Made by a program: the position numbers and the translations under genes. This document shows positions 24,271 to 32,655 of a DNA stretch of 64,000 nt, one piece after another. Location of the stretch: NCBI RefSeq assembly GCF_042658365.1, contig NZ_JBHSQC010000015.1; one strand, 5' to 3'. Below the pieces are notes generated by a model. The model did no database searches, had not been told where the DNA came from, and worked only from the letters and a program-made list of their open reading frames with translations. Positions within the stretch are counted from its first letter, which is position 1; every line of letters begins with the position of its first letter. Origin of the DNA: Carnobacterium_A antarcticum (GTDB lineage Bacteria; Bacillota; Bacilli; Lactobacillales; Carnobacteriaceae).

Positions 24271-25182
24271 TTAAGGGACATTGTTTCCCGCTACACGGTA
24301 AATTTCATACCATTCTTCACGAGTCAATCTGACCTCAGAGGCTTTGACGTATTGTTTCAAACGTTCAGGAGTCATCGTTCCTACAATCGTTTGAATATTA
24401 GCAGGGTGACGCAAAATCCAAGCGATAGCCGTTGCAGAATTATCTAAACCATGCCGCTCACCAATTTCTTTCAATGTGGCGTTGATTTCTGGATACGCAT
24501 CGTTATCAACAAATACTCCTTTATCAGCTTTGACAGGGGACCAAGCTTGAATCGTCATATCTTTAAGGCGACTATAATCTAAAACACTGCCATCACGATC
24601 AACGGCACCATCAAATTTGGTGTTGACGTTGATACCAGCATCGATCATTCCAGTATGCATGACGCTTAATTGCAGTTGGTTAACGATCAAATCCTGTTTA
24701 ACAGATTTTTTTAACAAATCAATTTGCATGAGATTATGATTGCTGACGCCAAAGTGGCGAACTTTGCCGCTTTGTTCTAATTGATCAAAAGCTGCTGCTA
24801 CTTCTTCGGGTTCGACTAATGCATCTGGACGATGCAGCAAAAGAATATCAAGATAGTCGGTTTTTAGTCTTTTTAAGCTGTCGTCTACTGTTTTCAGAAT
24901 GTGTTCTTTAGAAAGGTCATAGAATCCTTCGCGAATCCCAGTTTTGCTTTGGATAATGATGTTGTCTCGAATCGAAGAGCGTAAATTTAGAGCCGTAGAA
25001 AAAACTTCTTCTGATTGGCCTTTGCCGTAAATATCTGCATGGTCAAAAAAGTTTACGCCTAAATCTAATGCGTTTTGGACGACTTCAGTAGCTTCTTGGG
25101 TAGACAAACGATTCATGGACATGCAGCCTAAAGCCACGTTTGATACTTGTAAATCACTCGTTCCTAAGGTTATTTTTTTCAA
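24271..25182 (-). CDS. Aldo/keto reductase (YdhF-like)
   Basis: NADPH-dependent carbonyl reductase of 303 residues with a TIM-barrel fold. The catalytic tetrad is Asp47, Tyr52, Lys80 and His117 (FFDHADIYG, QSKTG, LLHRPD). Late motifs AIAWILRHPANIQTIVGT and TPERLKQ form the NADPH site. Start is TTG at 25182, nine bases after AAAGGAG. Sequence resembles the YdhF/Tas-type oxidoreductases more than xylose reductases; the natural substrate is unknown. Single gene. Confidence 0.92.
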   Translation of the reverse strand: MKKITLGTSDLQVSNVALGCMSMNRLSTQEATEVVQNALDLGVNFFDHADIYGKGQSEEVFSTALNLRSSIRDNIIIQSKTGIREGFYDLSKEHILKTVDDSLKRLKTDYLDILLLHRPDALVEPEEVAAAFDQLEQSGKVRHFGVSNHNLMQIDLLKKSVKQDLIVNQLQLSVMHTGMIDAGINVNTKFDGAVDRDGSVLDYSRLKDMTIQAWSPVKADKGVFVDNDAYPEINATLKEIGERHGLDNSATAIAWILRHPANIQTIVGTMTPERLKQYVKASEVRLTREEWYEIYRVAGNNVP

Positions 25183-25350
25183 CTTTTTTCGCTCCTTTGA
25201 TTGATTATAGAAACCGCTAACACATTACGAAAACGATTTGGGTTTAGTATAACACTGGTCCAAAAATAATTCTCTTAACTTCTCTTTAAAACGAATCATT
25301 GCTGAATTCAGCAATGACTTAAGGTTTTATTTCCATTCATTAAAAGAGAA

Positions 25351-26187
25351 CTAATAAGATTGATTCGCAGTATGTTTGTGGATGTAGCGGGTTACCAAAT
25401 CATCAAACTTTTGGATTAACGTTAATACGATAGGATCTTCGGTAGAGCGTAAAACCAATTCATCGATTGTGTGGATAGGCAAAACGTTGTTTCCGGTACC
25501 CGTGATAAAAGCTCCATCGATTTCATCCAGCTGAGCTGCAGGAAGATGCTCCTCAACGACTTTCCAACCTTGTGTTCGACAAATTTCCAATACTTTTTTA
25601 CGGACGATCCCAAGTAAGACGTTTTTTGCGGGAGAAGTATAAAGCTGTCCATTTTTTACGATAAAGAGATTTGAGCGGCTTCCTTCAGTGACATAGTCAG
25701 ACTGGTCAACCAATAAAACTTCATAAGCATTTTTTTCTTCGCGTGCTTTTAAAACTGTTTGTTGATAGTCTGCTCGTTGGAGTTTGATGGTCGGATCTTG
25801 CCGCTCCAATTTCAATAAGCTGGTATGGATACCCGAAACATAAGATTCTTTAGGCGGATAAACGCTCTTAGTGAAGAAAATCAACAGCACTCCTTCTTTT
25901 TTTTGATTCCAAATGATTTTGATGTTTTGGTTTTCAACGTCGTTCAAAGAAATAAGACGGTAAATGCGTTGCCATAAAATGTCATCTGAAACGGTTAACG
26001 GCATGCCGACAGAAGCTGCAGAACTTCTGAGGCGTTCAAGATGGTCTTCTAAGAAAAGCGGAATTCTTTGTTGGACACGAATAACCTCATAAACACTTTT
26101 TCCTTCTAATTGTTGAAAAACTTCTAACTCTTTTGTAGACATTTGTTGATCATTTAGGAAATAACTCGTTTGTTCAACTGTTTCCAT
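25351..26187 (-). CDS. Class IV PLP aminotransferase (aminodeoxychorismate lyase/D-amino-acid transaminase-like)
   Basis: A 278-residue PLP enzyme of fold type IV. The N-terminal block GKSVYEVIRVQQRIPLFLEDH is typical, with the HLERL segment; the PLP lysine is in the IKLQRADYQQ block, and later come EVLLVDQSDYVTEGSRSNLFIV and the TGTGNNVLP signature near the C-terminus. These features fit 4-amino-4-deoxychorismate lyase (PabC) or a D-amino-acid or branched-chain transaminase; no pabA or pabB is nearby, so I leave the substrate open. Three ATGs in a row follow GGAGG; the third (26187) has the best spacing. Confidence 0.87.
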   Translation of the reverse strand: METVEQTSYFLNDQQMSTKELEVFQQLEGKSVYEVIRVQQRIPLFLEDHLERLRSSAASVGMPLTVSDDILWQRIYRLISLNDVENQNIKIIWNQKKEGVLLIFFTKSVYPPKESYVSGIHTSLLKLERQDPTIKLQRADYQQTVLKAREEKNAYEVLLVDQSDYVTEGSRSNLFIVKNGQLYTSPAKNVLLGIVRKKVLEICRTQGWKVVEEHLPAAQLDEIDGAFITGTGNNVLPIHTIDELVLRSTEDPIVLTLIQKFDDLVTRYIHKHTANQSY

Positions 26188-26378
26188 CATCATTCCTCCT
26201 CGTAATAGTAACACTTATTTCATTCACTCATGAGTTCATCGTTCTTAATCTATTGTAGTTTTAATAACCCTGTGTTAGCAAGCTTTAGTTAGCAAGTGAC
26301 TTCATTCAATGGTTTCACGTATAATAGAAGAAACAATAGAAGCAAGACCGATCATTTGCGGGAAAAGGACGTGTTCAT

Positions 26379-26996
26379 TTGTTTACTGATATTCAAAAAC
26401 GATTAGCTGAAAGAGAGCCGAAACCACTTGGGAAACAACGGTATTTCTCTGTTTTGCTGCCGATTATCATGGTGGCAGGCGTTCCTAACCTATTATATGA
26501 AGTCCGCAGTCAACACATTTCTCAACCTGGTGAAACCTCTTTTCCAGGCGGAGCAGTAGAAGCTGGTGAAACTTATGAAGCAGCGGCTATTCGGGAAACG
26601 ATGGAAGAATTGAATCTTCCGTTTGACTGCATTCATATATTAGGTGAGATGGATTATATCGTTAGTGACCAAGTTGTTATCCGTTCTTTTGTGGCTGAAC
26701 TAAAGGATGTTCAACTTGAGGACATCGTATGCAACGAAGAGGTAGAAGAAGTATTTGCGATTCCATTAGACTATCTATTAACCCATAAACCAACCTATTA
26801 CACGGTCAGTACTAAATTAGAACATCCAGAAAATTTCCCATATGAATTAATACAAGGAGGGGAAAAGTACGATTGGAAGTCCGGGCACCAAGCCATTGCT
26901 TTTTACCATTTGGAAAATCACCAATTATGGGGATATACGGCTGGGTTAACCGCCCGGTTTATAGAATTGCTTAAACTGGAAAATCCAATAGAATGA
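26379..26996 (+). CDS. Nudix hydrolase (CoA pyrophosphatase-like)
   Basis: A 205-residue Nudix enzyme. The full Nudix box is present: G58, E64, R72-E73 and E76-E77. The preceding stretch, ISQPGETSFPGG, matches the UPF0035/NudL-type CoA diphosphatase signature, so hydrolysis of CoA or acyl-CoA to phosphopantetheine and ADP is the leading hypothesis. Start is TTG at 26379, preceded by AAAAGGAC; a nearby GTG is out of frame. Its stop is just upstream of the structured repeat copy B. Confidence 0.9.
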   Translation: MFTDIQKRLAEREPKPLGKQRYFSVLLPIIMVAGVPNLLYEVRSQHISQPGETSFPGGAVEAGETYEAAAIRETMEELNLPFDCIHILGEMDYIVSDQVVIRSFVAELKDVQLEDIVCNEEVEEVFAIPLDYLLTHKPTYYTVSTKLEHPENFPYELIQGGEKYDWKSGHQAIAFYHLENHQLWGYTAGLTARFIELLKLENPIE

Positions 26997-27016
26997 GGAA
27001 ATAGGCAGTAAAAGAG

Positions 27017-27221
27017 GGCTCTTTATCAAATCGTGTTGGTGTCTCTTAGACTGAAATTTCCTTCGGAACTTACGTGTTTGCTTGTAGAAAGCCATGGGAC
27101 CGCCTGGAGCCCCCTTTGGGTCTCCAGGTTTTCAAGCCTACAAGCAGCCACTATTCCTCCGAAAATTTCAAGATTGTAGTATATAGTCAGTTCACTTACC
27201 GACACCCAAAATGATAGAACC
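27017..27221 (+). repeat. Dispersed structured repeat, copy B (long form)
   Basis: 205 bp with three nested inverted repeats: GAAATTTCCTTCGG/CCGAAAATTTC (27053-27066 and 27159-27169), GCTTGTAG/CTACAAGC (27080-27087 and 27138-27145) and CCTGGAG/CTCCAGG (27103-27109 and 27122-27128). GGTGTC near one end and GACACC near the other (27039 and 27201) form a further outer pair. Both outer arms match copy A at 7326-7422; copy C at 29844 matches the right arm. No gene overlaps it. Confidence 0.82.
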
Positions 27222-27222
27222 T

Positions 27223-27258
27223 AAAAAAGCAGCTAAAAAGGTCTTTAGCTGCTTTTTT
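27223..27258. terminator. Intrinsic terminator, bidirectional
   Basis: AAAAAAGCAGCTAAA pairs perfectly with TTTAGCTGCTTTTTT over a six-base loop. It serves the Nudix gene and the convergent stress gene. Confidence 0.93.
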
Positions 27259-27304
27259 CTGCTTATAGTATTTGAGTTAGATAGACTGTACCTTTTCAGT
27301 TGCC

Positions 27305-27895
27305 TTATTCAGGAATATCCCTTTGCTGATCTGTTCCAGGGGAAGAAGGCATGCTCGGATTATCGATTGGATGATCCCCGCCGAATGTACCGTCAGATTC
27401 TTCGAGAGGAATACCATCTACGGTGGAAGATTTTTCATCGTTTTCAGCAGTTGGCACATCTGAGTGAGCTGCTGAAAATTCGCCGACATTCGGAATTGTA
27501 GCATCGGTATGGCTTTGGATCGGATCGTGGTTTGTTCTTCTAGTAGATGGTGTTTCCTCGCCGTTTAGAATTTCTTCAACGAGAATCACATACCCACCAT
27601 GTTTAATCGTTTTATTGTAGCGTTCGGTTGTAGCGTCATCTAAATTGTATTTTCCAAGTGGGTTTTCTGGATCGCCATCTGTAAAGATATCTCTTGCTCT
27701 GTCCCACACAGATTTATGATCTTCTTGGGTGACCGTATCCACATCAGCAATCGTCAAGCTTTCGATAGTGCCTTTATTTTCTTTGTAGGTTACTACAGTG
27801 ATATCATCGGCTGCATAACCTTCGACTAACAAATGTTCCACTTCAGCAGCTGCTTCTTCTACGGATTGATAAGCGCCTTTAAATTTTTTCGGCAT
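27305..27895 (-). CDS. GSP17M-domain general stress protein (no DUF2382)
   Basis: A 196-residue acidic protein. Residues 1-112 are a GSP17M domain (KFKGAYQSVEEAAAEVEHL, then the EGYAADDITVVTYKEN strand) clearly homologous to the first domain of the proteins at 16757 and 28737. The remaining 80 residues are low-complexity and rich in Asp, Pro, Ser, Thr and Gly, probably disordered, in place of DUF2382. GAGGAGG precedes the ATG. Divergent from the Dps gene; its promoter is TTGGGT-N17-TATGAT on the minus strand (27934-27962). Function unknown. Confidence 0.82.
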   Translation of the reverse strand: MPKKFKGAYQSVEEAAAEVEHLLVEGYAADDITVVTYKENKGTIESLTIADVDTVTQEDHKSVWDRARDIFTDGDPENPLGKYNLDDATTERYNKTIKHGGYVILVEEILNGEETPSTRRTNHDPIQSHTDATIPNVGEFSAAHSDVPTAENDEKSSTVDGIPLEESDGTFGGDHPIDNPSMPSSPGTDQQRDIPE

Positions 27896-27933
27896 ACTAT
27901 TTCCTCCTCATGACTTTTAGTTTTTACATTATT

Positions 27934-27962
27934 ATCATACCAAATAAAGAAAGCGCACCCAA
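27934..27962 (-). promoter_or_regulatory. Promoter of the GSP17M gene
   Basis: Minus strand TTGGGT (complement of 27957-27962), a 17-base spacer and TATGAT (complement of 27934-27939). Confidence 0.5.
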
Positions 27963-28009
27963 ACATAAAGGCTTTTGCAAATTAAGACGGAGAAATGGAA
28001 GCGTATCGC

Positions 28010-28062
28010 TAGACATTTTTCTTCGTTCAGATTACACTGATTATAAAGTGATAACCACTTTA
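28010..28062 (+). promoter_or_regulatory. Promoter and inverted-repeat operator of the Dps gene
   Basis: TAGACA (28010-28015), a 17-base spacer and TACACT (28033-28038). Just downstream, TAAAGTG-ATAAC-CACTTTA (28044-28062) is a perfect 7-bp inverted repeat over the start of transcription. It is not a good PerR box. A repressor site is inferred. Confidence 0.6.
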
Positions 28063-28087
28063 ATAAAAGTATAGGAGGAAGAAGAAT

Positions 28088-28561
28088 ATGGCTCAAACGA
28101 ACACTGAAGTACAAGGATTGTTAAACGATATGGTAGCATCTCATGGGGTGTTTATTACGAAACTGTATCAACATCATTTTTATGTACAAGGACCTCACTT
28201 CTTTACGCTTCATATAAAATTTGAAGAACTTTATAAAGAAACAACTGAACACTTTGATGAATTAGCAGAACGCTTGATTGCGATCGGCGGCAAACCTTAC
28301 GCTACGTTAAAAGAATTTTTAGAACACTCTGCTATTGAAGAAAAACCGTATACAGAAAAAGTATCTGCAGAAGAAATGGTGGCTTCTACAGTAGCCGATT
28401 ACCGCATTCTTTGCGATAATTTAGAAGCTGGTATCAAATTGACTGGCGAAGCCGGAGACGATGTCACACAAGACTTATTGATTGCTTACAAAACAGGCGT
28501 CGATAAAAATATCTGGATGCTCCAAGCTTTCCTTGGCAAAGACCCATTAGAAGGCAAATAA
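28088..28561 (+). CDS. dps: Dps family DNA-binding ferritin-like protein
   Basis: Miniferritin that oxidises and stores iron with peroxide, protecting DNA. 157 residues in a four-helix bundle. Family pattern: HHFYVQGPHFFTLHIKFEELY, in which the usual HWxxxGxxFxxLH ferroxidase helix is recognisable, then FDELAERL with the Asp and Glu ligands. The Trp of HW is replaced by Phe (HHFYVQG). AGGAGG lies six bases before the ATG. It sits between two GSP17M proteins, which supports a shared stress response. Confidence 0.92.
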   Translation: MAQTNTEVQGLLNDMVASHGVFITKLYQHHFYVQGPHFFTLHIKFEELYKETTEHFDELAERLIAIGGKPYATLKEFLEHSAIEEKPYTEKVSAEEMVASTVADYRILCDNLEAGIKLTGEAGDDVTQDLLIAYKTGVDKNIWMLQAFLGKDPLEGK

Positions 28562-28583
28562 AACTTGAACCTTTACTGTTATT

Positions 28584-28615
28584 AAAGCAGCTGGCTATTT
28601 GTCAGCTGTTTTTTT
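28584..28615 (+). terminator. Intrinsic terminator of dps
   Basis: AGCAGCTG pairs with CAGCTGTT across a nine-base loop, followed by seven T. Confidence 0.8.
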
Positions 28616-28656
28616 GATGCAAGACAGCAAAGGAATTGAAAACGCAATCGTATCAA

Positions 28657-28685
28657 TTGAATTTTCACATCCTGATTAGTATACT
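28657..28685 (+). promoter_or_regulatory. Promoter of the DUF2382 stress gene at 28737
   Basis: TTGAAT (28657-28662), a 17-base spacer and TATACT (28680-28685). The -10 and spacing match the promoter of the paralogue at 16757. Confidence 0.7.
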
Positions 28686-28736
28686 AGTAATTGTACAGAC
28701 CTTTTGTATTCTATTAAAACTAAGGAGTGGTAAAGT

Positions 28737-29720
28737 ATGAGTAAATTTGTAAAAGGAAGCTATACATCTGTTTCAGAAGCCGAAAGTGCTATTGATGGGT
28801 TAGTTGCTGAAGGATACTCGAAAACAGACATCACATTAGTTACGAATAAAGACATGAGCAGTTCTGTTGAAAATGAAGGTGTCGATGTTAAGACTGATAC
28901 TGATGCCAATCGCGAAGACGAATCTTTTTGGGAAAAAATTAAAAATGTTTTTACTGTGAAAGATTACGATGAATCGGATGATGTGTTGGCAGGCTATCAA
29001 GATGATATTGCTAAAGGAAACATCGTTCTTTTAGTTGATGGTGATGAAAACAGAGAAAACACGCTTGATATGGATAACGACACAACCATGACACCGCCGA
29101 TAGCAGGGGTAAACGAACCTGTTGGTACAACGGATTTTGTTAATCCTGCAATGGGAGCAGACAGTTCGCTGGGAGTTAACCCTTCACTGAATGCAGCAGC
29201 CGGAACGATGGGCACCGACGATACGCCGCTGCCGGATGATACCGACCTTGAGGCGGCTGATTTAACGGCTGCACCTCTAACCGATGTTGAGGATCATGCT
29301 GGTCATACAAATGAAGACAAAGAAAAAATTCGCTTACAAAAAGAAAAACTAGATGTGCATACCAATGAAGTTCAAACAGGTGAAGTTCATGTAGATAAAA
29401 AAGTGACTGAAGAAACCCAAACTGTGGATGTCCCAGTCAAGCATGATGAAATCACGGTAGAACGACATCCGGTCGCTGAAGGAGAAACGGCTGCTGGAGA
29501 GGCAGACTTGAAAGACGAATCCTTCACGATTCCTGTCAAAGAAGAACAAATCGAAGTTCACAAACGCCCAGTAGTGACAGAAGAAGTTGAAATCGAAAAA
29601 GAAACAAAAGAAAATATGAAACAAGTTTCAGAAACGGTTCGAAAAGAAGATTTGGACATTCACACAGACGGAGATGTTGAAATCGAAGATAACGATAAAA
29701 AACCGACTGATCGTCCTTAA
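28737..29720 (+). CDS. GSP17M plus DUF2382 (YsnF/AvaK-type) general stress protein, long paralogue
   Basis: A 327-residue acidic protein with a GSP17M domain (residues 1-100, KFVKGSYTSVSEAESAIDGL) and a DUF2382 domain (about 195-318). Its closest visible relative is the protein at 16757: the blocks VPVKHDEITVERHPV, IPVKEEQIEVHKRPVV and VRKEDLDIH are nearly identical. It differs by a ~75-residue insert (about 105-185) rich in Ala, Pro, Gly, Asp and Thr between the domains, probably a flexible linker. GGAG lies nine bases upstream of the ATG. Together with Dps and the 196-residue paralogue it forms a stress cluster; the biochemical role is unknown. Confidence 0.88.
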   Translation: MSKFVKGSYTSVSEAESAIDGLVAEGYSKTDITLVTNKDMSSSVENEGVDVKTDTDANREDESFWEKIKNVFTVKDYDESDDVLAGYQDDIAKGNIVLLVDGDENRENTLDMDNDTTMTPPIAGVNEPVGTTDFVNPAMGADSSLGVNPSLNAAAGTMGTDDTPLPDDTDLEAADLTAAPLTDVEDHAGHTNEDKEKIRLQKEKLDVHTNEVQTGEVHVDKKVTEETQTVDVPVKHDEITVERHPVAEGETAAGEADLKDESFTIPVKEEQIEVHKRPVVTEEVEIEKETKENMKQVSETVRKEDLDIHTDGDVEIEDNDKKPTDRP

Positions 29721-29780
29721 GGAACGTTCAGTGGTTGGACGAAAAGCAACGTTAGGCTGAAAAAATAGAAAGTTTAACTC

Positions 29781-29829
29781 AAAAGGCTAAGCAAAAGGAG
29801 TAAGATTCTTTTTGTCTTAGCCTTTTTTT
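29781..29829 (+). terminator. Intrinsic terminator of the long stress gene
   Basis: AAAGGCTAAG and AAAAGG pair with CTTTTTG and CTTAGCCTTTTTTT. Confidence 0.85.
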
Positions 29830-29843
29830 GAGGATTGAATCCT

Positions 29844-29897
29844 TTTCAAGGCGGCAGATACATTTATTTCACTTACCAATATCAAAAATGATAGAGC
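29844..29897 (+). repeat. Dispersed structured repeat, copy C (right arm only)
   Basis: About 54 bp matching the right end of copies A and B: TTTCAAG, TTCACTTACC, then ATCAAAAATGATAGAGC. It is more diverged and has lost the left arm and hairpins. Confidence 0.6.
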
Positions 29898-30068
29898 TTT
29901 TTTGGTATGCCGTTTGTGGTTAAGAGGCCGTCAAAAAGCTTCAGCATATAGCAGATGCACACTCATTTATCAGCAGCAGTTTTTTTCAACAGCTTTTTCC
30001 AGCTCTAGTCCATTGCCCTGTAATGATGGTATACTATTTAAGCAGTGTTAATGAAGGAGGAGAACTTG

Positions 30069-30641
30069 ATGGCTAGAGAAAAGAAATTTTCAACTGAAGA
30101 CATTTATCAAGAAGCTCATTCGCTTTTAATGGCGGTTGGCTATGATAAGTTTTCATTTGGGTTATTGGCAAATTCATTGAGCGTTTCGCGAGCCGCTATC
30201 TACAAATACTATACTAATAAAGACGAATTGATTTACGATTATATGATTTCTGAGATGGAGAAAATGGTAGACGATCTTGAGAAATTGGACTGGTTAACCG
30301 ATTACCCAGCACAGTTTCAGCAATTATTCGCCTTAATTTTTGAGTATGGGGATGTCCATCAAATTTCGTTTATGATTCCCAATAAACAAATAGCAGACGA
30401 TGAAAAGATGAAAGAAAAGAAGCAACGATCCCAATTGCTTCATAAACGTTTTTTTCAGCAAATTCAATCATTTATCCAAACGGGACAAACTAATGGGTAC
30501 ATTAAAAAAGATATTCCGAAAAGTATCATTATTGAACTTATTTTCCATAGCGTAACAATCCCTGATCGTGTGGGGTTATCACAATCAGAAAGGGCCTATT
30601 ATCTGCAAGAAATCATTTGCCAAGGAATCTTTGAAAAATAA
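30069..30641 (+). CDS. TetR/AcrR family transcriptional regulator
   Basis: A 190-residue regulator. The N-terminal helix-turn-helix is clear: FSFGLLANSLSVSRAAIYKYYTNKDELI at about residues 28-55. The C-terminal ligand domain is not specific. Start is ATG at 30069 with GAAGGAGGAG nine bases upstream. It is followed by an ABC permease and ATPase, with a 16-bp near-palindrome (30644-30659) overlapping the promoter between them, so it probably represses the transporter in response to a toxic ligand. Confidence 0.92.
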   Translation: MAREKKFSTEDIYQEAHSLLMAVGYDKFSFGLLANSLSVSRAAIYKYYTNKDELIYDYMISEMEKMVDDLEKLDWLTDYPAQFQQLFALIFEYGDVHQISFMIPNKQIADDEKMKEKKQRSQLLHKRFFQQIQSFIQTGQTNGYIKKDIPKSIIIELIFHSVTIPDRVGLSQSERAYYLQEIICQGIFEK

Positions 30642-30643
30642 AG

Positions 30644-30672
30644 GTGACACAAGTGTAACTTTTAGTTAGAAT
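30644..30672 (+). promoter_or_regulatory. Promoter and probable TetR operator for the ABC transporter
   Basis: GTGACACAAGTGTAAC (30644-30659) is a 16-bp palindrome with one mismatch pair. Its first six bases, GTGACA, act as -35 with TAGAAT (30667-30672) 17 bases on. Overlap with the -35 fits repression by the neighbouring TetR protein. A looser repeat, AAGTGTAAC/GTTACAACTT, spans 30652-30686. Confidence 0.65.
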
Positions 30673-30719
30673 AGAGTTACAACTTGCAAGTTAGTTTATT
30701 TGAAAAGAGGCTATACTAA

Positions 30720-31844
30720 ATGTTTTTAGCATTAAAAGAATTAACGTACTCGAAAGGTCGGTTCATGATGATCAGTTTGATCATCATGTTGATTGCTTGG
30801 TTAGTATTTATTTTAGCGGGCTTAGGCAACGGATTATCAGATTTAGGAGCGGCCACATTAAAATATGCTGATGTGGACTATGCTGTCTTTGAAGAAAAGT
30901 CTGATTTTGCTTTTTCTAAATCAATGCTGCCTGAATCATTAGCAGATGACGTGATGGAAGAAAAAGGAGTAGAAGCGGTCGCTCCAATAGGAACAGCATC
31001 TGCTTCAGTCCGTAAAACTGGCAGCGAACAATCAGAAGCTGCAAAAGTCGATGTTTTACTGGCAGGCATTCGCCCAGGTTCTTTTATGGAACCTAAAGTT
31101 ACTTCAGGTAATGCACTACAAGCCGACGACCCTTCAGGTGTGATCGTAGATGACTCTTTGAAAAAAGATGGTTTTCAAATAGGCGATACCTTAACCATCA
31201 GCGGCTCTGTTGAAGAACTGACTATCGTCGGGTTTACTAAAAATCAAACGTTGAGTCATCAGCCCGTTGTTTTTACATCATTAGAGAAGTTCCGTATGTA
31301 TAAATATGCTGCTCCAGGTTCGGATAACGGCATTAAAGATGTCGTGAATAGTGTGATGGTTCAAGGGAAAGATGTCGATCCTGAAAAACTTGAACAATCG
31401 ATCGATGGCATTGAAGTTGGGACTAAAAAAGAAACCATCAATGCAGTACCAGGTTATACAGCAGAAAATGGAACCATTATGATGATGTTAGGTTTCTTGA
31501 TCGTCATTTCAGCAATTGTGATTGCCGTTTTCTTCTATATATTAACCAATCAAAAAGCTCACCAATTTGGAGTGATGAAAGCTATCGGCGCAAGCAACTG
31601 GTTTGTGATCAAATCTGTGATTTCGCAAGTCTTTATCTTATCATTGATCAGTATCTTGATTGGCGTGGGATTGACTTACGCAACAGCGGCTATTTTGCCT
31701 GATTCCATGCCCTTTAATTTAGAAGGACAATTGGTCGTTACGTATAGTTTGATTTTATTGTTGATCAGTGTGGCCAGTTCGTTGTTTTCTGTATTGAAAA
31801 TTGCCAAAATTGACCCACTAACAGCTTTAGGGAGGGTGGAATAA
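30720..31844 (+). CDS. ABC transporter permease, FtsX/MacB type
   Basis: A 374-residue permease. One N-terminal helix (about 15-37), a large extracytoplasmic MacB-type domain (about 40-240), and three C-terminal helices in the FtsX domain (MMLGFLIVISAIVIAVFF, then the coupling segment QFGVMKAIGASNWF and helices to 365). The C-terminus IDPLTALGRVE is typical of this family. AAAAGAGG precedes the ATG. It stops in TAATG with the ATPase start, so the two are translationally coupled. Likely exports a lipophilic compound, peptide or signals envelope stress; not specific enough to name the substrate. Confidence 0.93.
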   Translation: MFLALKELTYSKGRFMMISLIIMLIAWLVFILAGLGNGLSDLGAATLKYADVDYAVFEEKSDFAFSKSMLPESLADDVMEEKGVEAVAPIGTASASVRKTGSEQSEAAKVDVLLAGIRPGSFMEPKVTSGNALQADDPSGVIVDDSLKKDGFQIGDTLTISGSVEELTIVGFTKNQTLSHQPVVFTSLEKFRMYKYAAPGSDNGIKDVVNSVMVQGKDVDPEKLEQSIDGIEVGTKKETINAVPGYTAENGTIMMMLGFLIVISAIVIAVFFYILTNQKAHQFGVMKAIGASNWFVIKSVISQVFILSLISILIGVGLTYATAAILPDSMPFNLEGQLVVTYSLILLLISVASSLFSVLKIAKIDPLTALGRVE

Positions 31845-32518
31845 TGACAGGATTACAATTAATTAATGTTTCAAAACAATATAAAGAAGGCGAATTTAAG
31901 ACGACGGCGTTGAATCAAGTCTCTTTAACAGTGGAGCCGGGCGAGTTCGTTGCGATCATCGGTCCTTCAGGTTCTGGAAAAAGCACCTTTTTATCGATTG
32001 CCGGTGCTTTATTGCAACCTTCCCAAGGTGATGTTCTGATCAACGGGGTCAATATCTCAACGTTAAAAGAAAAACAATTATCGGAAATCCGTTTGAATCA
32101 AATCGGATTTATTTTACAAACGTCAAATCTTATTCCTTATTTAACGGTTTTAGATCAATTGCTGGTAGTGAAGAAAATGAAGGGTTCTGTTGCTGCAAGC
32201 GACAAATCCTATGCAGCAGACCTATTAAAAGATTTAGGCTTAGAACACAAACTCAAAAAATATCCCAATGAATTGTCTGGCGGAGAACGGCAAAGAGTAG
32301 CAATCGCTCGTTCCTTTATGAATGATCCGGATATTATTCTGGCAGATGAACCAACGGCTAACCTAGACACCAATAGAGCTTATGAAGTGGTGAAGTTAAT
32401 CGCTGAAGAAGTTAAAGCTCGGAATAAAGCGGCGATCATGGTAACACATGATGAACGAATGTTAGTAGATTGTGACCGCGTCTTTCGAATTGAAGATGGT
32501 TTGCTGACACAAGCATAA
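31844..32518 (+). CDS. ABC transporter ATPase (MacB/LolD type)
   Basis: A 224-residue ATPase that powers the permease encoded just upstream. Walker A GPSGSGKST near residue 40, a Q loop at FILQTSNLI, signature LSGGERQRVAIARSF, Walker B ILADEPTANLD and the switch His in VTHDERM. The family LolD/MacB/YknY is apparent from the short size and the ANLD D-loop. Its start overlaps the permease stop (TAATG), with GGGAGG upstream. Confidence 0.95.
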   Translation: MTGLQLINVSKQYKEGEFKTTALNQVSLTVEPGEFVAIIGPSGSGKSTFLSIAGALLQPSQGDVLINGVNISTLKEKQLSEIRLNQIGFILQTSNLIPYLTVLDQLLVVKKMKGSVAASDKSYAADLLKDLGLEHKLKKYPNELSGGERQRVAIARSFMNDPDIILADEPTANLDTNRAYEVVKLIAEEVKARNKAAIMVTHDERMLVDCDRVFRIEDGLLTQA

Positions 32519-32655
32519 GAAACAATTTTGAAAAAACGATTCATCGTTAACTAGTGACGAATAAATTTCTATGGTAAGATACTGTAATGGATTCTTGGCT
32601 TTTTATAAGCTTGAGAGAATCTATTGCAGTCTTATTATAAGGAGTTGGAAAACAA

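Larger units (their letters stand above)
29721..30068. other. Gene-free interval before the TetR gene
   Basis: Holds the terminator at 29781, repeat copy C and an extended -10 promoter TGGTATACT (30027-30035) for the TetR gene. Nothing else is recognised. Confidence 0.5.

Noticed and set aside
28041..28055. PerR box before dps
   Set aside because: The sequence matches TTATAATNATTATAA in the first half only.
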